From the NCBI GenBank assembly GCA_013813145.1, contig JACCSE010000315.1:1-7000 (forward strand): 7,000 bases of DNA, read 5' to 3'. Of this stretch, positions 1 to 5,244 are shown piece by piece (the stretch's first letter is position 1; each line of letters starts with the position of its first letter). The stretch comes from Gemmatimonadales bacterium. GTDB taxonomy: Bacteria; Gemmatimonadota; Gemmatimonadetes; Gemmatimonadales; GWC2-71-9. The notes beneath the pieces were generated by a model. The model worked only from the letters and a program-made list of their open reading frames with translations, did no database searches and was not told the DNA's origin. The position numbers and the translations under genes are program-made.

Positions 1-56
1 TACTCAAGAAGAGTCCGATTTCCCCTGAGTAGGTCCCTTGCTGCGCTCGGGATGAG
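1..56 (-). repeat. Dispersed intergenic repeat copy, partial at window edge
   Basis: Read on the minus strand, this begins with a variant of the motif TCATCCTGAGCG-AGCGA-GGGACCT (here CTCATCCCGAGCGCAGCAAG, then GGACCTACTCAGGGG). The same core recurs at 824-847. The outer part can fold: TACTCA at 1-6 pairs with TGAGTA at 26-31. From memory, this motif is scattered between genes of many soil bacteria and gives rise to spurious predicted peptides containing VILSEA. Its function is unknown and the left boundary is outside the window. Confidence 0.5.
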
Positions 57-304
57 GTATTCGCCCGGGGCGTGGTTCGCTACTACTCCACCCCCGATCC
101 CTCCTCTTCCGCGATCCTGTCCATCACCCGCCGCGGCTCCACGTCCCGAGCCAACTCCGTCATACTTTACACCCATCCCGCCGGCTCTTTGTGGCGCGGC
201 TCACCCCTGCTGACGCGGCCGCGAGCCTCGGACGAACTTTTCACCTCTTACGCGGTATCATGGACGAGGTACATTCGTGACGTGTCCCCCATAGAGTATG
301 GCTC
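57..304. other. Intergenic region without a convincing gene
   Basis: The plus-strand open frame that starts at 72 has no ribosome binding site, poor codon bias and no recognisable domain. On the minus strand a 26-codon frame runs from ATG at 163 to TAG at 83 (starts MTELARDVEP, ends in acidic residues). It has GC-rich third positions and a TAAAGT hexamer just before the ATG, so it could be a tiny gene or the truncated head of one, but nothing confirms it. A weak promoter-like hexamer TATCAT at 256-261 precedes the receiver gene; no good -35 box is visible. Confidence 0.4.
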
Positions 305-709
305 ATGGCTGTGCCGCAGGCGGTTCCCGATCCGGTGGTACTGGTGGTAGACGATGAGCCGATGGTGCTCCGGCTCATGCAGCGCGCGCTCGCATCCGGC
401 GGCTATCAGGTCCACGCGGCGGCAGACGGGCTCAGCGCGCTCGCCCTGGCGAGCGAGCTGCCCAACCCACCCGCTGCCGTGGTCACCGATCTCCGCATGG
501 AGCCGATCGATGGCGCCAGCCTGGCCCGGCTGGTGAGGACGCTGTGGCCGGGCACTCGTCTCCTGTTCGTGAGCGGATACGGACCGCCGGACGACTTCGG
601 CGACCTGCCCGGCCCCCTGCTCCCCAAGCCCTTCGATTCCCAGCAACTGCTCGCGGCCGTGCGAGGGCTCCTGGCCCCGCCGGGTACCTCCCTGCGCTCA
701 TCAGGATGA
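305..709 (+). CDS. Stand-alone CheY-like response regulator receiver protein
   Basis: A 134-residue single-domain receiver with no output domain, cytosolic, expected to be phosphorylated by a histidine kinase not encoded here. Residues 11-17 form the beta-1 strand VVLVVDD with the acidic pair D16/D17 for Mg2+. D62 in VVTDLRM is the phosphoacceptor, S90 takes the conserved Ser/Thr place, and K108 in the KPF motif is the invariant lysine. The usual D-L-x-M-P-x-M-D-G stretch reads DLRMEPIDG, so the proline is shifted but the fold signature is intact. The start at 305 lies 11 residues before the first strand; no clear Shine-Dalgarno sequence precedes it. The last codons (RSSG, then TGA) fall in the motif TCAGGATGAC of the flanking repeat, so the original C-terminus may have been altered. 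Receiver identity is secure; the pathway is unknown. Confidence 0.88.
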   Translation: MAVPQAVPDPVVLVVDDEPMVLRLMQRALASGGYQVHAAADGLSALALASELPNPPAAVVTDLRMEPIDGASLARLVRTLWPGTRLLFVSGYGPPDDFGDLPGPLLPKPFDSQQLLAAVRGLLAPPGTSLRSSG

Positions 710-847
710 CTTGCTCACGTCGTATATGGTGGGCAGGATCTCAGCCGCGGGAGTCGGCGTTGCACCCAACGCGAGTTCTTCCATTTCCCCGCGTCTTCCC
801 CGCGTCGGCCGCAGTTTCGGCTGCCCCCTCGCTTCGCTCAGGATGAC
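701..847. repeat. Intergenic repeat segment flanked by TCAGGATGAC
   Basis: The ten-mer TCAGGATGAC occurs at 701-710 and again at 838-847 in the same orientation. The right copy belongs to the longer motif CCCTCGCTTCGCTCAGGATGAC, a relative of the motif at 31-56. The left copy supplies the stop codon of the receiver gene (707-709), and the right copy, read on the other strand, that of the sigma factor gene (838-840). The interior holds a short direct repeat (CCCCGCGTC around 787 and 798) and no believable gene; the minus-strand frame here reads VILSEA, the usual spurious product of this repeat. I recall similar segments in related genomes but cannot verify copy number. Confidence 0.45.
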
Positions 848-2160
848 ATCGGAGCTTTTCGTTCTCGACTGGGCCCGGTCACCACCGGTCTGCCCGCGCA
901 CGCGGCGGCGCGCTGGAGAAGCAGGTCCCGCTCGCGGGCGTTACGCGTAAGCGAGGCCGCGCGCTCGAACTCCGCCCGAGCCTCCTCGAACCGGCCGAGC
1001 TTGTCCAGCAGGTCGCCGCGCACGGCCGGCAGGAGGTGGTACGACCTGAGCAGCGGCTCCGATGTCAGCGCGTCAACCCGCTCGAGCCCTACCGCGGGAC
1101 CGAACGCCATCCCGATCGCGACCGCACGATTCAGCGCCACGACCGGCGATGGCGCAACCTCGGCGAGCACGTCGTAGAGCGCCGCTATGCGTTTCCAGTC
1201 GGTCTCCTCCGGCGTATGCGCCCGCGCGTGGCAGGCGGCGATCCTGGCCTGTAACGCGTACGGCCCCTCGGCCCCGCCGAGCTCCTCGGCACGCCGAAGC
1301 GCCTCCAGCCCACGGCCGATCAGGAGATGATCCCAGCGCGCGCGGTTCTGATCCAGCAGCAGGACGGGCTCTCCCGAAGGCCCCACCCGCGCCCTCGACC
1401 GCGACGCCTGGATCTCCATCAGCGCCACGAGTCCGTGGACCTCCGGCTCCTCCGGAGCGAGCCCGGCCAGAATTCGTCCTAGTCGGAGCGCATCTTCACA
1501 GAGCGCGGGGCGCATCCAGTCGTCGCCCGCGGTGGCCGAGTAGCCCTCGTTGAACACCAGGTAAAGCACCTCGAGCACCGACGACAGGCGGCCGGCAAGC
1601 TCGGCCCCGCGGGGCACCTCGAAGCGGACCCGGGCCTCGGCGAGCGTCCGCTTGGCCCGGACGATCCGCTGAGCCACGGTCGAGGCCGGGACCAGGAACG
1701 CGCGCGCGATCTCCTCGGTCGTCAGCCCACCGACCAGGCGGAGCGTGAGCGCGACCCGCGCTTCCGTCGAGAGCACCGGATGACAGGCGGTAAACATCAG
1801 GCGCAGGAGATCGTCGCCTACGTGGTCGTCGATCGCGGCGTCGAGGTCCGGTACGGCCATCTCCTGCACTGCCTCGAGCTCGTATCCGAGCTGCTCGTGC
1901 TTCCGCTCGAGCAGCGCTCTCCTCCGCAGCAGGTCGATCGCCCGGTGCTTCGCCGTGGCCATGAGCCAGGCGCCGGGGCTGTCCGGCACGCCCGACTCCG
2001 GCCATCGCTCCAGCGCGGCGACGAGCGCGTCCTGCGCCAGATCCTCGGCGGCGCCGACGTCGCCCACGATCCGCGTGAGCCCGGCGATCAGCCTGGCCGA
2101 CTCGATCCTCCAGACCGCCTCGATCGCGCGATGGGTATCGGGAGCCGTCACGGCTCCCAA
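838..2160 (-). CDS. ECF42-type RNA polymerase sigma factor with C-terminal TPR-like extension
   Basis: An alternative sigma factor of about 440 residues, roughly twice the usual ECF length, as expected for group ECF42. Residues 14-80 form sigma region 2 (AEDLAQDALVAALERWP; PGAWLMATAKHRAIDLLRRR). Residues 115-175 form sigma region 4 with the helix-turn-helix LTTEEIARAFLVPASTVAQR. The long extension carries group hallmarks: YLVFNEGYSA near 200, LLLDQNRARWDHLL near 267-280, YALQARIAACHA near 301, PSPVVALNRAVA near 338 and YHLLPAVRGDLL near 374, then TPR-like helices. No anti-sigma gene is adjacent; in this group the extension is thought to take over control. It lies 71 bp downstream of its DGPF partner, probably in one transcript. 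The frame opens at TTG 2160, but GTG 2151 (then TAPDTHRAIEAVWRIES) fits family N-termini better; neither has ideal spacing to a ribosome site. The stop lies in a dispersed repeat. Confidence 0.93.
   Translation of the reverse strand: MGAVTAPDTHRAIEAVWRIESARLIAGLTRIVGDVGAAEDLAQDALVAALERWPESGVPDSPGAWLMATAKHRAIDLLRRRALLERKHEQLGYELEAVQEMAVPDLDAAIDDHVGDDLLRLMFTACHPVLSTEARVALTLRLVGGLTTEEIARAFLVPASTVAQRIVRAKRTLAEARVRFEVPRGAELAGRLSSVLEVLYLVFNEGYSATAGDDWMRPALCEDALRLGRILAGLAPEEPEVHGLVALMEIQASRSRARVGPSGEPVLLLDQNRARWDHLLIGRGLEALRRAEELGGAEGPYALQARIAACHARAHTPEETDWKRIAALYDVLAEVAPSPVVALNRAVAIGMAFGPAVGLERVDALTSEPLLRSYHLLPAVRGDLLDKLGRFEEARAEFERAASLTRNARERDLLLQRAAACAGRPVVTGPSRERKAPMSS
2140..2158 (-). promoter_or_regulatory. 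Perfect palindrome over the sigma factor start
   Basis: GGGAGCCGT and ACGGCTCCC flank a single base, a 9-bp perfect inverted repeat. In the mRNA this folds as a seven-pair GC-rich stem with loop GUGAC, placing the candidate GTG start codon in the loop and the only nearby purine-rich stretch (GGGAG) in the stem. It could limit translation of the sigma factor or, as DNA, be a protein-binding site; neither is shown. Confidence 0.4.
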
Positions 2161-2231
2161 TCACGCCATCTTCTCCTGCCGGTGCAAGGCTGGCCGCGGG
2201 TGTCCGCCGTGGAGTGCCTGCGGCTACTCAA

Positions 2232-2660
2232 CTACCGCTTCTTGGCCATCGCGGCGCGCTGGCGCTCCTCCTCCTCCCTGAGCTCGGGCGTGAACTCCGG
2301 GCCGAAATCTTCCGCCTCGAATACCTGGCGAATCTCGATCTCGGACTCGGTGCCGGGGAACGGATTGGGCGCACGCTTGACCCACTCGATCGCCTCTTCC
2401 TTCGACTTCACCTGAATCAGCCAGAAGCCGGCGATCAGCTCCTTCGTCTCACTGAAGGGCCCGTCGGTCACCGTCCGCTTCGAGCCCGAGAACTTGACCC
2501 GCGCGCCCTTCGAGCTCGGCTGGAGCCCCTCTCCGGCGAGCAGCACGCCGGCCTTCACCAGCTCGTCGTTGTACTTTCCCATATCGGTCAGGAGCTTCTC
2601 GTCGGGAAGCACGCCCGCCTCGCTGTTCTTGTCGGCCTTCACCAGCAGCATGAATCGCAT
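2232..2660 (-). CDS. DGPF/YCII-related domain protein, ECF42 partner
   Basis: A 142-residue cytosolic protein of the YCII-related, dimeric alpha/beta barrel superfamily. It has the MRFMLLVKAD first strand, the name-giving DGPF motif at 66-69 within TVTDGPFSETKELIAGFW, and the terminal strand EIEIRQVFEAEDFGPEF at 107-123. The C-terminus is a short charged helix. DGPF proteins are the typical genomic partners and likely targets of ECF42 sigma factors; the biochemical activity is not established. ATG at 2660 is supported by GAAGGAG on the minus strand at 2675-2669, eight bases upstream. An ECF42-like promoter lies about 80 bases upstream at 2767-2741, and the sigma gene follows 71 bases downstream, so the pair looks self-activating. 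Confidence 0.92.
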   Translation of the reverse strand: MRFMLLVKADKNSEAGVLPDEKLLTDMGKYNDELVKAGVLLAGEGLQPSSKGARVKFSGSKRTVTDGPFSETKELIAGFWLIQVKSKEEAIEWVKRAPNPFPGTESEIEIRQVFEAEDFGPEFTPELREEEERQRAAMAKKR

Positions 2661-2740
2661 TGTCGTGGCTCCTTCGGTGTCGGGTCTTGGGCCGGCTTCC
2701 GGAGAGTTCCGGCCGGCCGGGCCTGGGCCTCTACCTATAC

Positions 2741-2767
2741 GTCGAACGACTTTCCGGGAAATCGACA
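2741..2767 (-). promoter_or_regulatory. Candidate ECF42-dependent promoter of the DGPF-sigma operon
   Basis: On the minus strand TGTCGA (2767-2762) is followed after 17 bases by CGAC (2744-2741). As I remember it, the motif reported for ECF42 regulators in Streptomyces venezuelae is TGTCGA in the -35 region and CG(A/T)C in the -10 region, an exact match. Transcription would start near 2733 and leave about 70 bases of leader before the DGPF start codon. The spacer contains a near-palindrome, TTTCCCGGAAA on this strand. Confidence 0.6.
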
Positions 2768-2870
2768 GGGTGGGCTGGGACGGGCGGGTGCTTGATGGAA
2801 TGCTTGGTCGGGCCTCGTTTCAGACTGGCCCCGCACCGCAGGGCCCTACGGAGGTAAACGCCGAGTTCTG

Positions 2871-2938
2871 TTGAGTGCTGCGGCTTCGTGTCCTTCGTGC
2901 TCTTCGTACCTTCGTGGTAAACAGCCGCAGACACTCAA
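2871..2938. repeat. Hairpin element with CTTCGTG tandem units in its loop
   Basis: TTGAGTGCTGCGGCT (2871-2885) pairs with AGCCGCAGACACTCAA (2923-2938), about 15 pairs with one bulge. The 37-base loop contains four units of CTTCGTR-NN (CTTCGTGTC, CTTCGTGCT, CTTCGTAC, CTTCGTGG). Related CTTCGTG runs are common between genes in environmental bacteria, as far as I recall. The function is unknown; it could be a REP- or MITE-like element or an intergenic terminator. Confidence 0.5.
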
Positions 2939-3050
2939 CCGAATGGAACGCCGGCAACGACGGACGGCCCGCCGAGGATCCTATCCCACGATCACCCACA
3001 CCGTAAGCTGCCGTGCGACGCCAGAGCTGCAACATGTCCCGGCCCGAGCA

Positions 3051-3080
3051 TTGCCAGCCATCCGTCCGGGTCTCTATCCT
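3051..3080 (+). promoter_or_regulatory. Candidate housekeeping promoter of the helicase gene
   Basis: TTGCCA (3051-3056) and TATCCT (3075-3080) are separated by 18 bases, a fair match to the sigma-70 consensus. A start near 3087 would leave a leader of about 38 bases before the TTG start codon at 3125. Confidence 0.35.
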
Positions 3081-3124
3081 TCCGCTCGAGTTCGACCCCC
3101 TCCGCCTCACCGTAAGGATCTCTC

Positions 3125-4435
3125 TTGCCATTCCAGTCCCTCAAGCTCCACCCGAGTCTCCTGAAAGGCATCAAGGAGCTCGGCTTCGCCCGACCCACCC
3201 CGATCCAGGTGGACTCCATTCCACCCGCCTTGAGCGGACGGGACATCCTCGCCTGCGCCATGACCGGGAGCGGGAAGACTGCGGCGTTCCTCCTGCCCAT
3301 CCTGCATCGCTTGATCGACCGGCCCCGCGGCACGACCCGAGCCCTGGTGCTCACGCCGACACGTGAGCTGGCGGCCCAGATTCTCGAGGACCTCAACGAT
3401 CTGGCGGTGCACACGCCGGTGACCGCGGCGGCGGTTTTCGGCGGCGTGGGTATGGGTCCCCAGGAGCACGCCTTTCGGAGTGGCGTGGACGTACTGGTAG
3501 CCACGCCGGGCCGCCTCCTCGATCACTTCAGGCAGCCGTATGCCAGGCTGCCCGGACTCGAAGTTCTGGTGCTGGATGAGGCCGACCGTATGCTCGACAT
3601 GGGCTTCCTGCCGGAGATCAGAAAGATCCTTCGGCACCTGCCGGCGCGGCGGCAGACTCTCTTCTTCAGCGCCACGATGCCCGATCCGATCCTGGCGCTC
3701 ACGCGGGAGATGCTGCGCGACCCCGCGACCATCAATCTGGAGCGGCGGCCGGCGCCGGCGGTGGGGATCACCCAGGCGGTCTACCCGGTTCCGCAGGAGC
3801 TGAAGTCGGCGCTCTTCCTCGCCCTGCTCCAGCGGGACGAGATGCAGGACGCGTTGGTCTTCACCCGCACCAAGCACCGGGCCGACCGGCTGATGAAGTA
3901 CCTGGTGCGGAACGGAGTCGTGGCGGAGCGGATTCACGGCAACCGATCCCAGCCCCAGCGGACCGAGGCGCTGGCCGGGTTCAAGAGCGGCAAGTACCGG
4001 GTGCTCGTGGCCACCGACATCGCCGCCCGCGGGATCGACATCGAGTCGCTCGGCCATGTGGTGAACTTTGACGTGCCGAAGGTCCCGGAGGACTATATCC
4101 ACCGGGTCGGGAGGACCGCGCGGGCGGAGCAGGTGGGAGACGCGTTCACCTTCGCGGCACCGGAGGAGGAGGGCGAGCTCCGCAGGATCGAGCGGGCGCT
4201 CGGCAAGCGGCTGCCCCGGGTGATCGTCCCCGACTTCGACTATTCGGCCAAGGCCGAGGGCCGCCTGGAGGTACCGATCGGAGAGCGGATCGCGGCGATC
4301 CGCGCCAAAAAGGCGGAGGACCGCGCCCGGTCCGAGGCCAAGGCGGCGCGCCGCTCGGCGAGCCAGGCGAGCGGGGCGGGCCAGGGTCCCCGGACTGGAG
4401 GTCCGCGGGGGCCGCGCGGGCGCGGGTCGCGCTGA
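3125..4435 (+). CDS. rhlE: DEAD-box ATP-dependent RNA helicase, RhlE-like
   Basis: A 436-residue cytosolic RNA helicase that unwinds short RNA duplexes with ATP, probably in ribosome assembly or RNA turnover. All family motifs are present in order: Q motif GFARPTPIQ (20-28), Walker A AMTGSGKT (45-52), Ia PTRELA (78-83), GG (106-107), Ib TPGR (127-130), II DEAD (151-154), III SAT (182-184), IV LVFTRT (244-249), V ATDIAARGID (296-305) and VI HRVGRTAR (326-333). The tail after 380 is basic and ends in Gly/Arg/Pro repeats (GPRTGGPRGPRGRGSR), typical of a non-specific RNA-binding extension. The start is TTG, supported by AAGGA at 3114-3118, six bases upstream, and by alignment of MPFQSLKLHPSLLKG with family N-termini. 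It appears to be transcribed alone. RhlE is the best fit; the symbol is less certain than the family. Confidence 0.93.
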   Translation: MPFQSLKLHPSLLKGIKELGFARPTPIQVDSIPPALSGRDILACAMTGSGKTAAFLLPILHRLIDRPRGTTRALVLTPTRELAAQILEDLNDLAVHTPVTAAAVFGGVGMGPQEHAFRSGVDVLVATPGRLLDHFRQPYARLPGLEVLVLDEADRMLDMGFLPEIRKILRHLPARRQTLFFSATMPDPILALTREMLRDPATINLERRPAPAVGITQAVYPVPQELKSALFLALLQRDEMQDALVFTRTKHRADRLMKYLVRNGVVAERIHGNRSQPQRTEALAGFKSGKYRVLVATDIAARGIDIESLGHVVNFDVPKVPEDYIHRVGRTARAEQVGDAFTFAAPEEEGELRRIERALGKRLPRVIVPDFDYSAKAEGRLEVPIGERIAAIRAKKAEDRARSEAKAARRSASQASGAGQGPRTGGPRGPRGRGSR

Positions 4436-4914
4436 TCTGAGGCGACACTGCGGCGGCATGCCGCCGACTTCAAGGAGGATTTTCGTGGGGAGCACGCGCC
4501 TCCTGTAATTCACTACCGGCTCGGCCATGATGACCTACTGCTGATCCAGCCGTGGACCGTCCGCCTCGATGCCGTAGTCGGTGTGCCGCTCGCTGCACCC
4601 GCCGAGGTTAGACTCGCGAGCCCCGTGACCTTCCTCGCCCAGAAGCTGCTGATTCGGAGAAAGCGGGAGCCGACACATTGGAACTGTTCGGAAGCGAACT
4701 TGAATTACTCAAGATAGAGTGGACTGAAAAAATTCGTCCGACAATCGCGTCGAAAACAGCTGATACGGTTGAGAGGCTCCAGGCTGAACAATTCTCCGCC
4801 GTCAGCGATGTGATCCGCACGGCGGCTCGGATTCCCCAAGGCCGAACGCTCACGCCGGATCGCGTACAGGCGGTTTGCTCGTATGGGCTTGAGAAGATTT
4901 TCGCTGCCAGGTGA
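4436..4914 (+). pseudogene. Decayed, frameshifted gene, probably C-terminal part of a nucleotidyltransferase-fold protein
   Basis: Two overlapping plus-strand frames read like one protein. The first, open from the helicase stop to TAG at 4715-4717, has no good start codon and gives a coding-like stretch near 4511-4668 (GHDDLLLIQPWTVRLD, then VRLASPVTFLAQKLLIRRKR). The second, open from 4612 to TGA at 4912-4914, gives DTLELFGSELELL, then a helical stretch and VCSYGLEKIF at the end. Joined near 4665-4672 they resemble, from memory, the C-terminal half of GSU2403- or AbiEii-like nucleotidyltransferase-fold proteins (HPx-FxxQKLLIRxKR, a short gap, then DTLELFG). A small out-of-frame deletion would explain the break, and the N-terminal catalytic half is missing. 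The second part is much richer in A+T, and its third positions lack the local G/C bias, suggesting foreign origin. An alternative is a real 78-residue protein from TTG 4678, but no ribosome site supports it. The family call is tentative. Confidence 0.45.
4451..4466 (+). terminator. Palindrome after the helicase, possible terminator stem
   Basis: CGGCGGCATGCCGCCG is a perfect 16-base palindrome 16 bases after the helicase stop. RNA could form a six-pair stem with loop CAUG. There is no immediate T-run; the first T-rich stretch is ATTTT at 4479-4483. It may be a factor-dependent or weak terminator, or just a palindromic part of the decayed gene that follows. Confidence 0.3.
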
Positions 4915-5000
4915 AGAGGTCCGTGGAGTCCTCCAAAGTGGCTGCCGTCCGCTACTGAATAATGACCGCGACCGCCCTTCTGTCTCTTCCCCACAGCGGC

Positions 5001-5028
5001 TTGACCAACCTTCGCCTCGCGGTATATT
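5001..5028 (+). promoter_or_regulatory. Sigma-70-type promoter of the zinc-ribbon/radical SAM pair
   Basis: TTGACC (5001-5006) and TATATT (5023-5028), each five of six consensus bases, are 16 bases apart. Transcription would begin near 5035 and reach the ATG at 5074 after about 40 bases. The site lies inside the longer open frame that begins at 4962, which argues against translation of that N-terminal part. Confidence 0.65.
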
Positions 5029-5073
5029 CGGATTCAGGTAGCCGAACAAATCCCGAAGCCCGGCCAGGCGCAC

Positions 5074-5244
5074 ATGTACCCTCCTCCGCCCCGTTTTCTC
5101 TACTCTCTCCGCCGGCTCGAGCCCACTACCTGCCAGCCGACCCTCCAGCTCCCAGGCAGGCTCTGCCCCGAATGTGCCGGCCCCCTGGCCCGCGCCTCAG
5201 CCTGCGTGAGCTGCACCCAGTGCGGCTGGGGGCGGTGCGGGTGA
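5074..5244 (+). CDS. Small zinc-ribbon protein, coupled to radical SAM gene
   Basis: A 56-residue protein in a different frame from the radical SAM gene. Its last 26 residues carry six cysteines: C31-P-E-C34, then after nine residues C44-V-S-C47-T-Q-C50-G-W and C55 before the final glycine. This CX2C-X9-CX2CX2C-X4-C spacing and the CPEC...CVSC..CGWxxCG wording match, from memory, the zinc-ribbon tail of B12-dependent (class II) ribonucleotide reductases, NrdJ, where the cysteines bind zinc and help re-reduce the active site. Here it is free-standing. The first 30 residues are Pro/Arg-rich with one extra cysteine (C20) and no recognisable domain. The start follows a weak AGG (5066-5068) and sits about 40 bases after a good promoter. 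The TGA overlaps the GTG start of the next gene as GTGA, indicating translational coupling. The role is unknown; partnership with the radical SAM enzyme is inferred from the coupling. Confidence 0.65.
   Translation: MYPPPPRFLYSLRRLEPTTCQPTLQLPGRLCPECAGPLARASACVSCTQCGWGRCG

Larger units (their letters stand above)
2661..3124. other. Divergent intergenic region between DGPF gene and helicase gene
   Basis: This 464-base stretch carries no credible gene. From left to right it holds the DGPF ribosome binding site, a G+C-rich run with TTCCGG repeated at 2698 and 2707, the ECF42-like promoter, a hairpin repeat at 2871-2938, and the promoter and ribosome binding site of the helicase. Short open frames across it encode the spurious HEGTKSTKDTK and SVECLRLFTTK peptides that come from the dispersed repeat. 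Confidence 0.6.

Noticed and set aside
72..350. 92-residue plus-strand frame
   Set aside because: No ribosome site, no domain, and it overlaps the receiver gene start.
248..646. 132-residue minus-strand frame
   Set aside because: Antisense to the receiver gene, which has all phosphorylation residues.
701..901. 66-residue minus-strand frame containing VILSEA
   Set aside because: A product of the dispersed repeat, not a gene; this peptide recurs as spurious annotation.
1496..2164. 222-residue minus-strand frame beside the sigma gene
   Set aside because: Shifted-frame shadow of the sigma factor, extremely Arg/Ala/Gly-rich.
1780..2795. Plus-strand frames over the sigma and DGPF genes
   Set aside because: Antisense to two genes with clear family motifs; no ribosome sites.
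3107..4528. 473-residue minus-strand frame
   Set aside because: Fully antisense to the helicase, whose motifs are all intact; composition is the Arg/Leu/Gly-rich pattern of a shadow frame.
4608..4994. 128-residue minus-strand frame
   Set aside because: Antisense to the nucleotidyltransferase-like remnant; no ribosome site and no recognised motif.
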